A stretch of 64,000 nt of DNA from Bryoerythrophyllum caledonicum. Lineage: Eukaryota > Streptophyta > Bryopsida > Pottiales > Pottiaceae. The number at the start of each line of letters is the position of its first letter. The first letter of the stretch is position 1. The notes under the pieces are model-generated. The model was not told the DNA's origin, did no database searches, and was given only the letters and a program-made list of their open reading frames with translations. Both the position numbers and the translations under genes were made by a program. Below, piece by piece: positions 32,919 to 45,164 of the stretch. The stretch is from positions 21,586,462-21,650,461 of the forward strand of contig OZ020517.1 of assembly GCA_963971425.1 (NCBI GenBank), given 5' to 3'.

Positions 32919-33954
32919 TGTCGTCAACACGAACACTGCAAAAAATCGCTAATCGCAGTCCCTGCAGCTCCAATTCAGCAACAATGTTCACAAAACGAAA
33001 CAAAGAAAAAAGAAAAAAATTAGTATCACGCAAATAACCGGCTCTTCTAACACTCCAACAGCAACCAGAGGCAGCGCAACGGAAAACTCCACAATTGGTA
33101 AGAATGATAGATTCGAAATTAGAAAAATATAAATAAATAGAAGCTGCGAGGAGAAACCGTTTCCGATGCGACGACTAGAGAGAGAGAGAGAGCTGGAGCG
33201 GCAGCCTGGAGATGCGCTGCCCTACCTGCATCACACTACATACATGAGCTCACCAAACGACTAGAGCCAAATGCAACGCAAATAGACGATAGGCAGAAAC
33301 AGGAAATCAAAAAAATTTAGTATCACGCAAATAACCGGCTCTATTAACACACCAACCGCAACCAGAGGCAGCGTTGCGGAAAACTCCACAATTGGTAAGA
33401 CTGATAGATTCGAAATAGCAAAAAAAAAAATTTAAGATGCGAGGAGAAACCGTTGCCGATGCGACGACTAGCGAAAGCGAGAGCGCTGGAGCGCTGGCCT
33501 GGAGATGAGAGTGTGCGCTGCCGTTGTACCTGCAGAGGCGCAGCTTCCTCCGGAGTTGCAACAGAAGCTTCTGAAACATGAAGACACCGTGAATCGAGAG
33601 AGACGAAGTTCCCTTTGAAGAGAACCCCCGTTCCCTTATGTAAGTGAGCGACCGGTTGATAACCAGGTGACGGTAGATTGACACCTGGATGGAGAAGCGG
33701 TTTTCGGCGTGAACCGTGAACTGCCTCATTCCGAGTCGTAATTGGAGTCGCAGATCTCATCATCATACGGCGGATACCTGCCGAGAGTAAGGGTGTCCAC
33801 CGGGTATCGGTACAGGGTTTCGACCCTATAAGATGAAGAAGAGAGAAGAATTAGGAGATAGTATGTCAGGCACGTTCCGGATTGTCGAAGAGATAGAGTG
33901 CGTGTGGGGTTTGGGGTTATAGGTGTTAGTTGCGAGGGAGTTGAGAGGACGGAG
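32919..33954. promoter_or_regulatory. Shared PAS1/SUFB bidirectional upstream region with a tandem duplication
   Basis: About 1.04 kb separate the two divergent start codons. A segment of roughly 235 bp occurs twice in direct order, about 33003-33237 and 33296-33536. Shared blocks are TAGTATCACGCAAATAACCG, AACTCCACAATTGGTAAGA, GAGGAGAAACCGT and GATGCGACGACTAG. Both copies end in a splice-donor-like CAG|GTA on the minus strand. A minus-strand ATG at 33766 opens about 79 codons (MMMRSATPITTRN to PEEAAPLQ) up to the donor of the second copy. It could be a leader exon of PAS1 with an upstream ORF or the first exon of a lost plastid-protein gene. Confidence 0.6.
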
Positions 33955-36464
33955 ATGGCGACGCTGGTGGAGGTCGGGGCGCTTGCGACCTCGGCAGCCG
34001 CTGTAGCAGCCAGGCATGGCGCCGTCTCTTCCAGTGCGCCGTGCGTTGTCGGGATGGGAGGCGGCCACTCGTTGCCTGTGTGCCGCGGTCTGCGGAAGGT
34101 GAGCGGCGCGGTGAAGCGTGCTGAGACCGTTGGAGTGCAGCGACGAGCAACTGGAATTGTTGCTGAGGTTCAGGAAGCTGCCTCGCCAGGTTCGTTTTGG
34201 TTTCTTGTGTTTAAGGTTTCTTGCCGTGGCTGAATTGGCGAATTTCGTTTTTGGATAGGATTTCGAGGTGAGAATTTTTCGTTTTTTGAGATGTGGCAGT
34301 TTTTGAAACATTTCTGCTGTTTTTTTTTAGGCTTTGTGGTGTGGATATAGTTTCCCATGAGACTCCTGTTTTGGAAAATTCAGCCATGGTGTTCAGACTG
34401 ACTAGTTGGCTTAATTTAGCTTTGCAACAGTATCTTGTAGTTTGTAATGCTACGCTGGGGTAGTATTCCAGTTTCAGTTCTAATTTCTTCGTGGAGGATA
34501 ACGTGTGCCGTTATTTTTTTGTTTTTTTTGGTGGTTTCAGTGTTTGAAGCGCCGGCGAAAGGCTCCAGTGATGATACTATTCAGCAGTTTCTGAAGCGGG
34601 ATTATAAGTACGGGTTTGTGAGTGACATAGAGTCGGTGTCGATTCCCAAGGGTTTGTCAGAGGAGACTGTGCGGCTGATTTCAGCGAAAAAGAAGGAGCC
34701 GGAGTGGATGCTGAACTTTCGGTTGAATGCGTACAAGCAGTGGTTAAAGATGAAGGAGCCGACGTGGTCTGATAACAGATACCCGACGATCGATTTCCAG
34801 GATGTGTGCTACTACACGGAGCCGAAGCAGAAGGAGAAGAAGCAGAGTCTGGATGAGGTAGATCCAGATCTTCTCGAGACGTTTGCCAAACTAGGGATTC
34901 CACTGAGCGAGCAGAAGCGTCTTGCGAACGTTGCTGTGGATGCCGTGTTCGATAGTGTTTCTATTGCCACGACGCACAGGAAAACTCTCATGGCTGCTGG
35001 AGTAATTTTCTGTTCAATTTCGGAAGCTATTCGAGAGTACCCGGACCTTGTTAAGAAATACCTGGGAAAGGTGGTTCCCGTCGCCGATAACTATTATGCT
35101 GCTTTGAATTCTGCAGTGTTTAGTGACGGTTCATTCTGTTACGTTCCCAAGGACACTGTGTCTCCCATGGAGATTTCGACATACTTCAGGATCAACGCAA
35201 TGGAAACCGGGCAGTTCGAGAGGACGCTCATTGTCTGCGATGACAATGCATATGTGAGCTACTTGGAGGGATGCACCGCTCCTGCATACGATAAGAACCA
35301 GCTTCATGCTGCGGTGGTGGAGCTTTACTGCGCCTCTGGTGCCGAAATCAAGTATTCTACTGTGCAAAATTGGTATGCAGGTGACTCGAAGGGGAATGGA
35401 GGAATTTATAATTTTGTCACCAAGCGAGGGCTATGCGATGGTGCCAAATCTAAGATTTCATGGACGCAAGTGGAGACAGGGTCTGCCATTACCTGGAAAT
35501 ACCCCAGTGTTGTATTGAAGGGCAATAACTCAATTGGAGAATTCTACTCGGTTGCTCTGACAAACAACATGCAACAGGCTGATACTGGTACTAAGATGAT
35601 TCACATTGGCAAAAACACTCGGAGTCGGATTGTGTCCAAGGGTATCTCTGCCGGAAACTCAATGAATTGTTACAGAGGCCTTGTTCAGGTTTGTCTCAAA
35701 TTCCGCTGACTGCAGTAGTATTCATTGCAACTACTTAATGAAAATCAATGGTGATTTATGTTCTGTGAGTAGGCTTCTCCACGATTTGCTTAGATCTGCA
35801 CATCACCTGTACATGGCAACAGCAGAGTGACTGCACGGGTGGTTATAAGAGACTTGACACTGGTAGATTTTGTTTTTCAACAGAACTCTAAAAATCTGTT
35901 TACAAGTTCTGAATAAGTACTTCAGTCTTCTGTGTTCTGCAAGCTGATCGTGGTTTTATGAATGTAGGTTCAACCGTCTGCGCACAATGCGAGAAATTTC
36001 TCGCAGTGTGATTCGATGCTTATTGGAGACCAAGCAGGAGCCAACACTTATCCTTATATCACGGTATGTGCGAATCATATGTCTATATCTGAGTCTGTTT
36101 TTCTTGAAAACCATATGGCCTTAAGCAACTTTCTTGGCCTGTTTCGAGGAATTTTATCAAAGTTCATGTAAATAAAATCATATGGATCTGGACCCTCTTC
36201 TGCTACCGTAGTTGATTCGTGGATCTTTGTTTTGAAATACTACAGGTGAAAGACCCATCTGCCCGAGTGGAGCATGAAGCAAGTACCTCAAAGATTGGTG
36301 AAGATCAGCTCTTTTATTTTCAACAACGAGGCATCGATGCAGAGAAGGCAGTGGCTGCTATTATCGGAGGCTTCTGCAGGGAAGTGTTCAAAGAGCTTCC
36401 TCTAGAATTCGCTGCCGAGGTCAACCAATTGATGAGCTTGAAGTTGGAGGGAAGCGTTGGTTAA
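33955..36464 (+). CDS. SUFB: Plastid Fe-S scaffold subunit SUFB (ABCI8)
   Basis: Four exons, 33955-34189, 34541-35688, 35968-36063 and 36246-36464, give 565 residues. SUFB with SUFC and SUFD forms the stromal SUF complex that assembles [4Fe-4S] clusters from NFS2-derived sulfur. Exon 1 (residues 1-78) is a typical Ala/Ser/Val-rich plastid transit peptide. The core is highly conserved: [115 protein letters not shown] and [19 protein letters not shown]475 in [10 protein letters not shown] corresponds to the catalytic cysteine of bacterial SufB, and H503/E504 ([11 protein letters not shown]) to its other key site. It ends [10 protein letters not shown], as expected. A broken copy of exon 4 lies at 13785-13922. 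Confidence 0.97.
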
Positions 36465-37154
36465 TTAACTTGTACAGAAGATACCTTCTACAGAAATGTA
36501 TACAATGTAGATTGTTAGGTAGATAGGGTGTTACACGGTCCTGCTGCTTATCCTGCTATCTAGCTGCAATGTTAACCAGCATTGCCTAGCACACGGTTTA
36601 GTTGAAAGATTTGGCGAATTCACTGTTGCACTCCGAATTAGAGTAAAAAATCTGTTCACAGGGCTGGGCTTCTTGAGCAGAAACACTTTTGGGGGCTCCT
36701 CTGGCTTGAATAATTCATGTAATTTATCATGGCTAGATTTAGGGGTTCATGAGGCTTCAACATTATCAATGGCATGCTGAGGTTGTATTGTAATCGTTCT
36801 ATTCTAAGTTCAATTTGTCGGAATTTGGGTAACTAATTTGTTTTTGCCTGTTTCTTGCGGTTCATTGCATGTGTTTTCAGTTAATTGTTGTACAGGTGCG
36901 CGGTTTGGAGTGCTCTTCTTTGTTCTGATGCTTCGTTTAATTGCTGTTGTTTGTTTAAACGTTCATTTCGGTTTCTTGTGGTTCTTTAAATGTATTGTTC
37001 AATCATATGTAGGTTACTTAAATAGGCTGCATAATTCTAGAATTAACTGCTACTTTTGAAGTGAAGTATACTTCAGGTCTTGGTGTTAAAGAGAGTTTTC
37101 GCTGCATGTTGCGGTTGTCGACAGACCTTTGTAACTACCTCGTCTGTGATGTAG
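36465..37154. other. SUFB 3' UTR and spacer
   Basis: No gene was recognised. T-rich open frames at 36838-37059 do not resemble a known protein. Confidence 0.45.
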
Positions 37155-37517
37155 GTTGGTGATGCTCTACAGAAATTATACAAGGGAGGTGTTGTGAAAC
37201 GTGAAGATCTCTTCATCACCTCAAAGCTTTGGTTAGAGATTTTCACTCAATGTCATTAGTGCCATGGATGTTTGAACAGTATGGTCGTCTCTTCTTATTC
37301 TTCACTCAAAGCGCTTGTCTAGTTTCAATGAAATGTCAAAGCACAAGGTGACACATTGCACGCTTCTGTTTTGAGGTCATAATCAACATATCAAATGCTT
37401 GCATTGTTGGATGCTTGCTCAGGTGCACAGATCATAATTTTGATTCCTGACGATGTCGCTGAGGCTTTAAATGGATCGATTCAGTGTTTACAATGCAACT
37501 TTCTGGATTTGTACTTG
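37155..37517 (+). pseudogene. Aldo-keto reductase (AKR4-like) relic, two exons
   Basis: Exon-like piece 37155-37231 follows a TAG acceptor and reads VGDALQKLYKGGVVKREDLF then ITSKLW, ending at a GT donor. The second piece, 37423-37517, follows CAG and reads CTDHNFDS, then after a one-base frameshift DDVAEALNGSIQCLQCNFLD and LYL up to GTAAGT. This order is the NADPH-dependent aldo-keto reductase core after the catalytic-Tyr exon (KREDLFITSKLW is diagnostic). The first exons (GYRHIDCA region) and the rest of the barrel are missing, so it is a dead fragment. Confidence 0.8.
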
Positions 37518-38234
37518 GTAAGTAGATTGTGAATGACATTTTCTTTGTAAATGTCACTAACATATCACACTAATGAGAGTCTCTTGTATAGTGCGCCAAA
37601 ATTAATGTTAAGATATCCAGTAATATATGTCAAGTGGCAAAATAATAGACTTCTTTAGTGCAGAATTCTCATTTTTAGGCAAGTCAAAGTTTTTCACTTC
37701 CTGCCACATCAGGTGCAAAAGTACTTATTTTTTTCTACATAACAAGTCTAATAGGTTTCAGGTTTTCTACAATTGATGTATACATGCTTGTTTTGACCAT
37801 TTGGATTTACATATTGTAAAGAATAACATTTAAACATATTAAAATGTGAATCGAGAATTTTTAAACCTTCCGCCTTCAGACAATTAGTATGAAAACGCTT
37901 CACCCCTCTTTTATCTCTAATAACTCGTGTATAAGGAACTAACATCATGTAAACAAGTAATAGTATAAAATTTAGACCTTATGTTAGTTACACAATAATT
38001 TGACACCAAGTGAAGTCATATGAGCTGATTTACCTTATGTTGGGAGTGTAAAACCTGTATCTTTTTACCTCTTTCTCTTTACTTCAAAGACTACCCTACG
38101 CAGTGGTCAATTTTGTACATAATTAATTCAAAATGGAGACTCTCCAAAAAAACTGGAAATTTCAAGAGATTTGTCTAGGTGATACCTACGTAATGCTGAG
38201 ATAATACTCGTGTAATACTAGTGTAATACACAAG
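37518..38234. other. AT-rich sequence with decayed family-B similarity
   Basis: No gene. 37770-38040 shares scattered blocks (GACCATTTGGATT, CAATAATTTGACACCAAGTG, AAGTCATATGAGC) with the B elements at 39615 and 45165, so an old broken copy lies here. Confidence 0.5.
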
Positions 38235-38237
38235 TTA

Positions 38238-38774
38238 ATGTAGAGGCACCCAACTCCGATTGGCCACCCAATTCCGATGTATACATAGTATGGTGCATGA
38301 AAATGGCAAATGCATGAAATGGCACATGAAGTGACCCAAACCCGATAACTCAAAATCTGAAAATAACAGTCATTATCCGCATTGGGTCATGAAGTGTGCA
38401 ATTTTGGGTTGCTCCACCTCAATTGAGCTCTCATTGGTGGCATTGCCTCGAAAGTCCAACAAGGCCGATTGGCATTGGGTACCCTCCATGAGTTGGTTAT
38501 CCATGGCATGTCTTCTCTCTTTTACTTACTCTCACTTATTGGCATTGGGCAAAGGAGGGCACTAAATCTCACCTACTCTACAGTTTGATTATGGGCTCTG
38601 GTGGTTTTTGGGCTTTTAAATTCTATATCAATTCCAAATCTTTGTGATTAAATTTGAAATAATATTTGTTAAGTTTCATTCCTAATTCCGCATCTTTCTA
38701 TATAAATATTTTTGACATACAATGTCATTTGAGTCCCCAACTGGCTTAAGTGATCGGAATTGGGTGCTCCTACG
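38238..38774. mobile_element. Harbinger-like MITE (537 bp)
   Basis: Inverted ends: ATGTAGAGGCACCCAACTCC and, from the right, CGTAGGAGCACCCAATTCC. The trinucleotide TTA flanks both sides (38235-38237 and 38775-38777), as in PIF/Harbinger insertions. An extra internal copy of CACCCAATTCCGATG sits beside the left end. There is no coding capacity. Confidence 0.7.
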
Positions 38775-38777
38775 TTA

Positions 38778-39614
38778 TACCCATTGAATCCAAACCACTA
38801 GGATATAATAATAAATTAATTCAAGAGGTAGCGTATGAGAGTGATCACTTTGTATGATATATTTTTTCAAGTACAAAACCATTTTCTCTTTACTTCAAAG
38901 ACAATATTCTTCCAATTTGTACAATCAAATGTTATGAAATTTTATGAGGATTCCTTGTAATAATTTATTGTCAAGATTTTAACTATGAAAATTGAAACTA
39001 AACTTTTCTTTGTTTTCTACATAAGAATGGATAGTTTTGAAGTGGTGAGAGATAGTTAAGGAATTTTAGAGATGAAAGCTTTATGTTTTTCAATTACGTT
39101 TTTCAAAAAACATTGGATCTTATTTACAATTACTAGAGGAAGTGATATTATTAATCAAAATTTTGGACTCCATAGATTGTAAGATTATATTTACATTCAA
39201 GGTAAAGAGATATATTTTTATTGCCCCTTGCTTTTTGAGTTCAATATATTTTGATTCTTCATGTAAAACAATTTTTGTACATGAAATGTTGCTATTCTTC
39301 ACCATCACAATCCATTTTTTAGATATGTGTTTTTCTAATTTTAAATATAAAGAATATACCAGTTTCTCACATGAATAATTGATAAGGTTATATTTGAGAA
39401 TTCCTTATAAAGAATCCTTTTCACAATGCAAAATTTCATTCCAAGTGGAGTCAGTTTTCTAACATTGTTGAGGAAAACGCAAAAAATAACTCTTCAATTC
39501 CACATAATGATCAGAGAAGTTGTTTTTCTCCTCTTCTAATATTTTATTGCTTTGATGAGAAAGCATAAATCCTTGTTTTGACTCTATGACTTTTCAATCC
39601 AAAAAGAATTTATG
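38778..39614. other. AT-rich spacer between elements
   Basis: No gene. TTTTCTCTTTACTTCAAAGA occurs here near 38883 and also near 38078, so parts are duplicated repeat sequence. Open frames are short and AT-driven. Confidence 0.4.
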
Positions 39615-40511
39615 TTAATCTCTAAAGCACCATTTCTCTTGAGGGGACGATTTTGATTTGGGCAAGTTCCTAAAATTACACAATTTTTCTTTTGAAATAA
39701 TTATATCAGATTGTCCTTGATAATAGCTTTGTGGAGGTATTTATATTATTATTTTTGGAATCATGGTTTGAAAGTTAGTACTACTCAAAGTTTAAAATGG
39801 GAACTCATGACAGTTCCAAAATTTTTGCTAGAAGTTTCTATTGTCATTGAAAATTTTCATACATGTAGACAATATTACCTTCTTTGCAAATGTCAAAAAT
39901 AATTTGTCTTTAGTGTAAACTTTTTTTTGAACCCAAGTCAAACATTTTCACACATTGTCATAGAAGGTACAAAAAAAACTTCTCCTTTTCTACGTAATAC
40001 CTAAAGATTTTCATTTTTTCAATTTTTTATTTATTTGACAATAATACGTGGTAAAAACCTTCTTGTTGACCGTTTGGATTATCATTTTTAAACAAAATAA
40101 ATTCACTAAAAAATAACACGTGAATTGGCAATTTTTGAACCTCTACTTCTTGCACATTTGTTTTGAATATGCTACTCCCTTTCTCTACCTCTCAAAATTG
40201 GTGTAGTAGGAATGAGCATTATGCTTAGACCTTGTGTAGTGCAATAATTTGACACCAAGTGAAGTCAAGGTCTCTTGATTCACTCAACACAGGGAAGAAA
40301 ATGAACCATTTTCTTGACTTTAAATGCTATAATCCTCATATCAGTGCGGTGGAGTGCAGCCAATAAACTATAGTAAGTTCAAATAGAAGTATATTTTAAG
40401 ATTAAAAGTCCAAAATTCTACTTCAAAATCAGATATTTTTTGCCACTTTCTGATAGTGGCAGTTTTGGAGTGTTTCTTGAGGAAAAATTGCCTTGGGTCT
40501 TTAGAGATTAA
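39615..40511 (+). mobile_element. TTAA-ended element family B, copy 1 (897 bp)
   Basis: It begins TTAATCTCTAAAGCACC and ends GGTCTTTAGAGATTAA. It is collinear with 45165-46100: GGGCAAGTTCCTAAAATT, TCAAACATTTTCACACATTG, ACCGTTTGGATTATCATTT and AATTTGACACCAAGTGAAGT. There is no open frame of interest. The ends are more decayed than in copy 2. Confidence 0.8.
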
Positions 40512-40573
40512 TAGAATTAGTTTAAAAAATAAGACAGTTTTTTTGGCAATTTTTTAACGTCTCTGTTGACTAG

Positions 40574-40762
40574 GGAAATAAGAGCTTTTGGGATGGTAGT
40601 AAATTTTTATTTACTCCTTGTGAAACTAATATGTTCTGGATGAAACTCACCTGATAGATTGCCATCGAGCTGACTAGTTTTCATCCATGTCCTGGATGTA
40701 GGCAGATTAGGGTAAGAATAGGGGGTAGACTTGGGAGGAGGCCCAAGCTCTCTCTCTCTCTA
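40574..40762 (+). repeat. Direct repeat E, copy 1
   Basis: About 190 bp. AAGAGCTTTTGGGATGGTAG, AATATGTTCTGGATGAAA, TTTTCATCCATGTCCTGGAT and GGAGGCCCAAGCTCTCTC are shared with 44795-44982 in the same order. It ends in a CT-rich tract. Confidence 0.85.
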
Positions 40763-43700
40763 TCTCTCTCACTTAGGGTTGTAAGGTTGTGACTAAAATC
40801 TATAGACTACTGCTGAAATTTTGAGGATCTAGTACGATCAACAGTTTGGCTCATATCCTCTCGTACATGTCCATATTTGGGACATCTCTGTGATGCGCAC
40901 TTTTTTTATGGAACATCCCTATGATTAACATGTCACACATAATTTGTAGTTGAATAGTCCCTACATGGGGAACTACAGTAAATGGATAATTGACAGCAAA
41001 GTGGTGACTCCACTCTGCACACAATATCCACAGTATCCGCACGAAGTCAATACTGCACAGAACGCCACCTTGCGTCTTTTATGAAGCATGACGACAAAGC
41101 CCTCCTCTCATCCCTGACCTAGCTCCCACCACACATAATGTTGTCTCTCTTACCTCACCAAGTCTCACTCCATTCCCAGCCACAAAAAGTCTTATTTCCG
41201 CACAACTCTCGATAGAATACAAGAACATGACCTTACAATACTACCAAGCCTACATACCTGTAAGTCACGACCAATTTCTCCACTGCTCACACTTTCGTCT
41301 TGATCCTTTATTCATACTTTGATGTGCCATTCAAGTCCATAGATGCCATAATGGAGGATCATGTTTAGTATAGCTTTGAGTCACACCACGAGAATAGAGT
41401 CCACTTACACATACAACTTTTGCATGGTTGCTTGCAAAATGAGGTGCTAATTCACTTGCACTTAGCTAGATCTTGTGATCATGCATTTGGCCACACATGA
41501 GCAACCAGTCGCGATGTTTGATCTTTTTGATATGATAGCTCTTCGTCTTGATCCTTTATTCCTACTTTGATTTGCCGTTCAAGTCCACATATGCCATAAT
41601 GTAGGATCATATTTTGTACCACTACTACAATAGGTGGCATTATAGACAAGACCAAAGCATGAGCAGTTTCATACTTGCCTCGTCCCAAAACGTAGCAAAT
41701 AGACACACAACAACCTGAACTCCTCACTCAACTTGTCTTTGATCTCAATGGCCGTCCATTGCACAAAACACTCACATTGTAGATTTTACTGCATTTCCTA
41801 TCCAGACTATACTTCATATTGTGCAAGTATACAAGGATTGGCTTTGACCTCCTTGTAACTACGGGTTCCATTGTTTTGACATTGGTTTATGACCTGATAT
41901 TTCACAGGCGAAACTATCATGGACCACATTGACATCGATGGCACACAAACGAGGGAACAAGTTCAAATGTGTTGTAGTCTTAAGAATTACTTGGTAGTTG
42001 TTCACGTGAAGTTTAAAGTTTTGTAAAGTAACACTTTGCCTTCTTTATGTATATTGATGAGAATTTTTACATGACCACCTTAGCTTCAAATTTAAGCACT
42101 ATTATGTGACAACGATAACAAGTATTTGTCATGCTGCAAACACCTCGCGAACGATCACTAACAAACTTTGTGTATGTTTGGTGTTCATGGTCGCAGGAGA
42201 GGCGTGGCATCCTCAAAATAATGCTTAATGAGTTTTTTCACTCTACTTCACCATAATTATTCGTTCATGAGATGTATGTCGCATGATGCTCTCTGTGAAG
42301 ACGAGACATCCATGTTGTACACATATGTTGTTGATTAGTAGACGATCAGTGTTGTACACACATGTTGTATAGAATGTAGATCCATGTTGTAGACATTTGT
42401 TGATGGTAATAGTAGATCATGGTCAAGCTACACATCCAAATACATGACAATATGTAGATGAAGATGGTCCTACGAAAAGTCATCATGTACTACTGATGCA
42501 TGAAATCAGCATGTTGTTTTTCAATTAGTACATGAATAACAAGCAGATGATTTCTCTATCTCTATCTCTCTATGAGTGGACAAGTTTGCAAGGATCGACA
42601 TGACTATATACCGCAGTGAATAGAAAACGCCAAGTCTAGGGGTGTATCAGAAACAACTATATCTCTCTCTACTCTCAATCCACTTAGAGGTGGTGAACCT
42701 CTAACGTTTTCTACTTGTTGCTTTGTGTGATCTTTGTTATCCACAGACTACTCCCAATTTGTTGCAGCGTGCTATTGTCCAGACCGAGGTCTCGCATCCC
42801 AATCTAGTGCACCTTGGTTACTGCAATCCCCTCCTTGCACCGTCCCCGGCCGTACATGCAACACTGGTGGCCCTCGGAGCTCCGGACATACACAAGTACA
42901 TTATCACGCAGGATCGTGTTGCTCATATTGAGGCTTGGCATCCGAATATGGCGCAACTTGGTTCTTGCAATTCGCTTCCAACACCGTCCCCAATTGTACA
43001 TGCAGTATTGGCGGCCTTTGGAGCTCCGGACATACACGAGTACATTATCACGCAAGAGCTTGCTGCTTTGAACGATCTAGACAAAGAAGGTGATCATGCA
43101 CCTTCACTCCTGGCCACGCTCGATATGTCCAAGTGGACATTGATCCTTAACACTGCTATTAGAACCTCCACCAAGAGAGCCCTCGAGCAGGACCAAACTG
43201 CTCACTACTAGTTAGTCGAGGTTCTAGACTGGAAGGCTGAAGAACTCGTGAAGTTGGAAAAAAACAATGTGCTCGTCGATGAGATGTTGAAGAAGGCAAA
43301 CCCGCACGAGTAATCCAACCTGCTCTTGACCGTAGCTTCTCACCCCTTCCTTAAGGGCCTGAATGTGGAGCCATCGCATATTGCCGCTTTGGAGAACTTC
43401 AAAGGATATATTTTGACTTCACAAGTCAAAAAGGATTGTGCGCGTTTGCTCGCCACTTGTCAAGGTCCAGTAGCACCGTACTCACGATCACGCTCCGTAG
43501 AAGTCCAACTCAATGCAAAAGGTAATAGGTGTTGGGCCATCTCCAACATTAATTTATTGGCTCCAATTTCCATTCCCATGTGGCTTACCTGGGTGAATAT
43601 TCTTGAGGACAAAATGGAATCTCTGAAAACTCAAGCACTAAATGGAACGGCCATCTTGCGAGTAGGCGTATTCCTATCAAGGGCGTTCCCTCTCAACTTC

Positions 43701-44794
43701 TACGATCACAAGAATGTTCTACCCAGGAGGTACGAGTACACACCAAACAAGACCTAAGCACATGCTTCACACGTGATGAAAAGTTCACGTCAGCCGTCTT
43801 GAACTGCCAGCAACCTTACTTGCGTTGCACATATACTGGAATAAGAAATGGAGACTACCTCAATAATGTGATGTGGTTAGACCAAGCTGTTTGGTTCATG
43901 CTGAACAACCAGGAGTGTTTTTTTGGCAAAAGCACCCTGCCCTCGCAGCGCTTGTAGTTTGGCTGACCAACACTGCCTCTGTCACTATTGAATACCAAGT
44001 GGTATTCCAACATATCCGCAAAATCATGTTGAAAAGCGCCCTAAAACTGGTGATCGACTTGCATACGAAGATCATCATTGATCAAACCCTTTCCAAATGT
44101 TGCAAGCGTTAGGAAAATAGAGCGTTTTCTTAGACTGGCCAACTTCTCCACGGCGTGAACTTTTCATCACGTGTCATAATGTCGGATACGGACACAGTCA
44201 ACAACGCACATCTTGTTTGATGGATCCGGATGTTGAAACCGGAGTGTCCTCATGGGCTAGACATCCACCCTCAAACATTCCGCCCTATCTTCCACCCAAT
44301 CCCTAGTAGTGGAGCACCATGCATTCTTTCTAGGCCGAACTAGGTACCATGGCCTCAAGTAGTCGTTCTAGACCCTTACTAGGACCATATGGGAGGAATA
44401 TCACAAGAGGACATAAGACTTTCGCTCTTCCTCCTCCAGAATCCACGAGACTATTTGATATTCCAGGAGGCTATTACCGGTATCCAAGAGGTTAAACAAG
44501 TTTGTATGGTATAGGTGCTAGATCCAATGGGTGCATTCTTCTAGTGCCGTCCAGAGGCCAATAGAAAGCTCTAGCAAGTTCTCTTTTGGCGCCACCCGCT
44601 CCAATTCTAGATCAGGTCATTCATAAAGACGTTTGTTTGTTTCCAGTATTGGTTGCAGATGATCAGGTGGAGATGCCCATTCACTCCAATTTTATTTTTT
44701 AAGATAGACTAGTCTTCTTGACATTTGTTTCATTTGATTACCCTATGGAAACATGTGAGGGCAGATGTAAAGCCAAAAGGGGACAATGTTAACC
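40763..44794. other. 4-kb segment between direct repeats, with unrecognised ORF relics
   Basis: A roughly 80-bp direct repeat (about 41293-41375 and 41537-41617: TCGTCTTGATCCTTTATTC, TTCAAGTCCA, GCCATAAT) lies in the left part. Open frames at 42723-43211 and 43326-43757 look once-coding. No reverse transcriptase, integrase or transposase motif was seen. With E repeats at both ends it could be a decayed retroelement, but the ends lack clear TG...CA or a target duplication. Confidence 0.4.
42723..43211 (+). pseudogene. Unrecognised ORF with a 48-residue internal duplication
   Basis: A 162-residue open frame. Residues about 23-70 and 71-118 are two copies of one unit (HPNLVHLGYCNPLLAPSP / HPNMAQLGSCNSLPTPSP, then APDIHKYIITQ / APDIHEYIITQ), an exact 144-bp period in the DNA (42786-42929 and 42930-43073). 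A downstream frame (43326-43757, LKGLNVEPSHIAALENFKGY) may be its continuation after disruption. The family is unknown to me. Position inside repeats suggests a transposon-derived relic. Confidence 0.45.
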
Positions 44795-44982
44795 GGGTAA
44801 ACAAGAGCTTTTGGGATGGTAGTAAATTTTTGTTAACTTATGGTGGAACCAATATGTTCTGGATGAAATTGACGAGCTGGACTTCCATCCATCTGGCCAA
44901 TTTTCATCCATGTCCTGGATGTAGGAAGATTAGGGTTAGAATCGGGGTAGACCTGGAAGGAGGCCCAAGCTCTCTCTCTCTC
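44795..44982 (+). repeat. Direct repeat E, copy 2
   Basis: Same order and strand as 40574-40762, with moderate divergence and a small indel in the middle. It ends in CTCTCTCTCTC. Confidence 0.85.
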
Positions 44983-45164
44983 CAAGCTGAATTGGAAGGC
45001 TTAGAAATGAAAAGCAATTAGAAAATAGAAACCAAGACTAGGATTAGACTAGACTTCTATCTTCAGGTTTGGATCTGGTAATTCATACAATCCTAATTCC
45101 AGTTTTCAAACCTCTGCAACCTGCCCACCATAACATGTGTACCATCAATTCCACAATTTGTCCA

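Noticed and set aside
40574-44982. Complete LTR retrotransposon bounded by E repeats
   Set aside because: No TG...CA ends, target duplication, primer site or pol motifs were seen; kept only as direct repeats.
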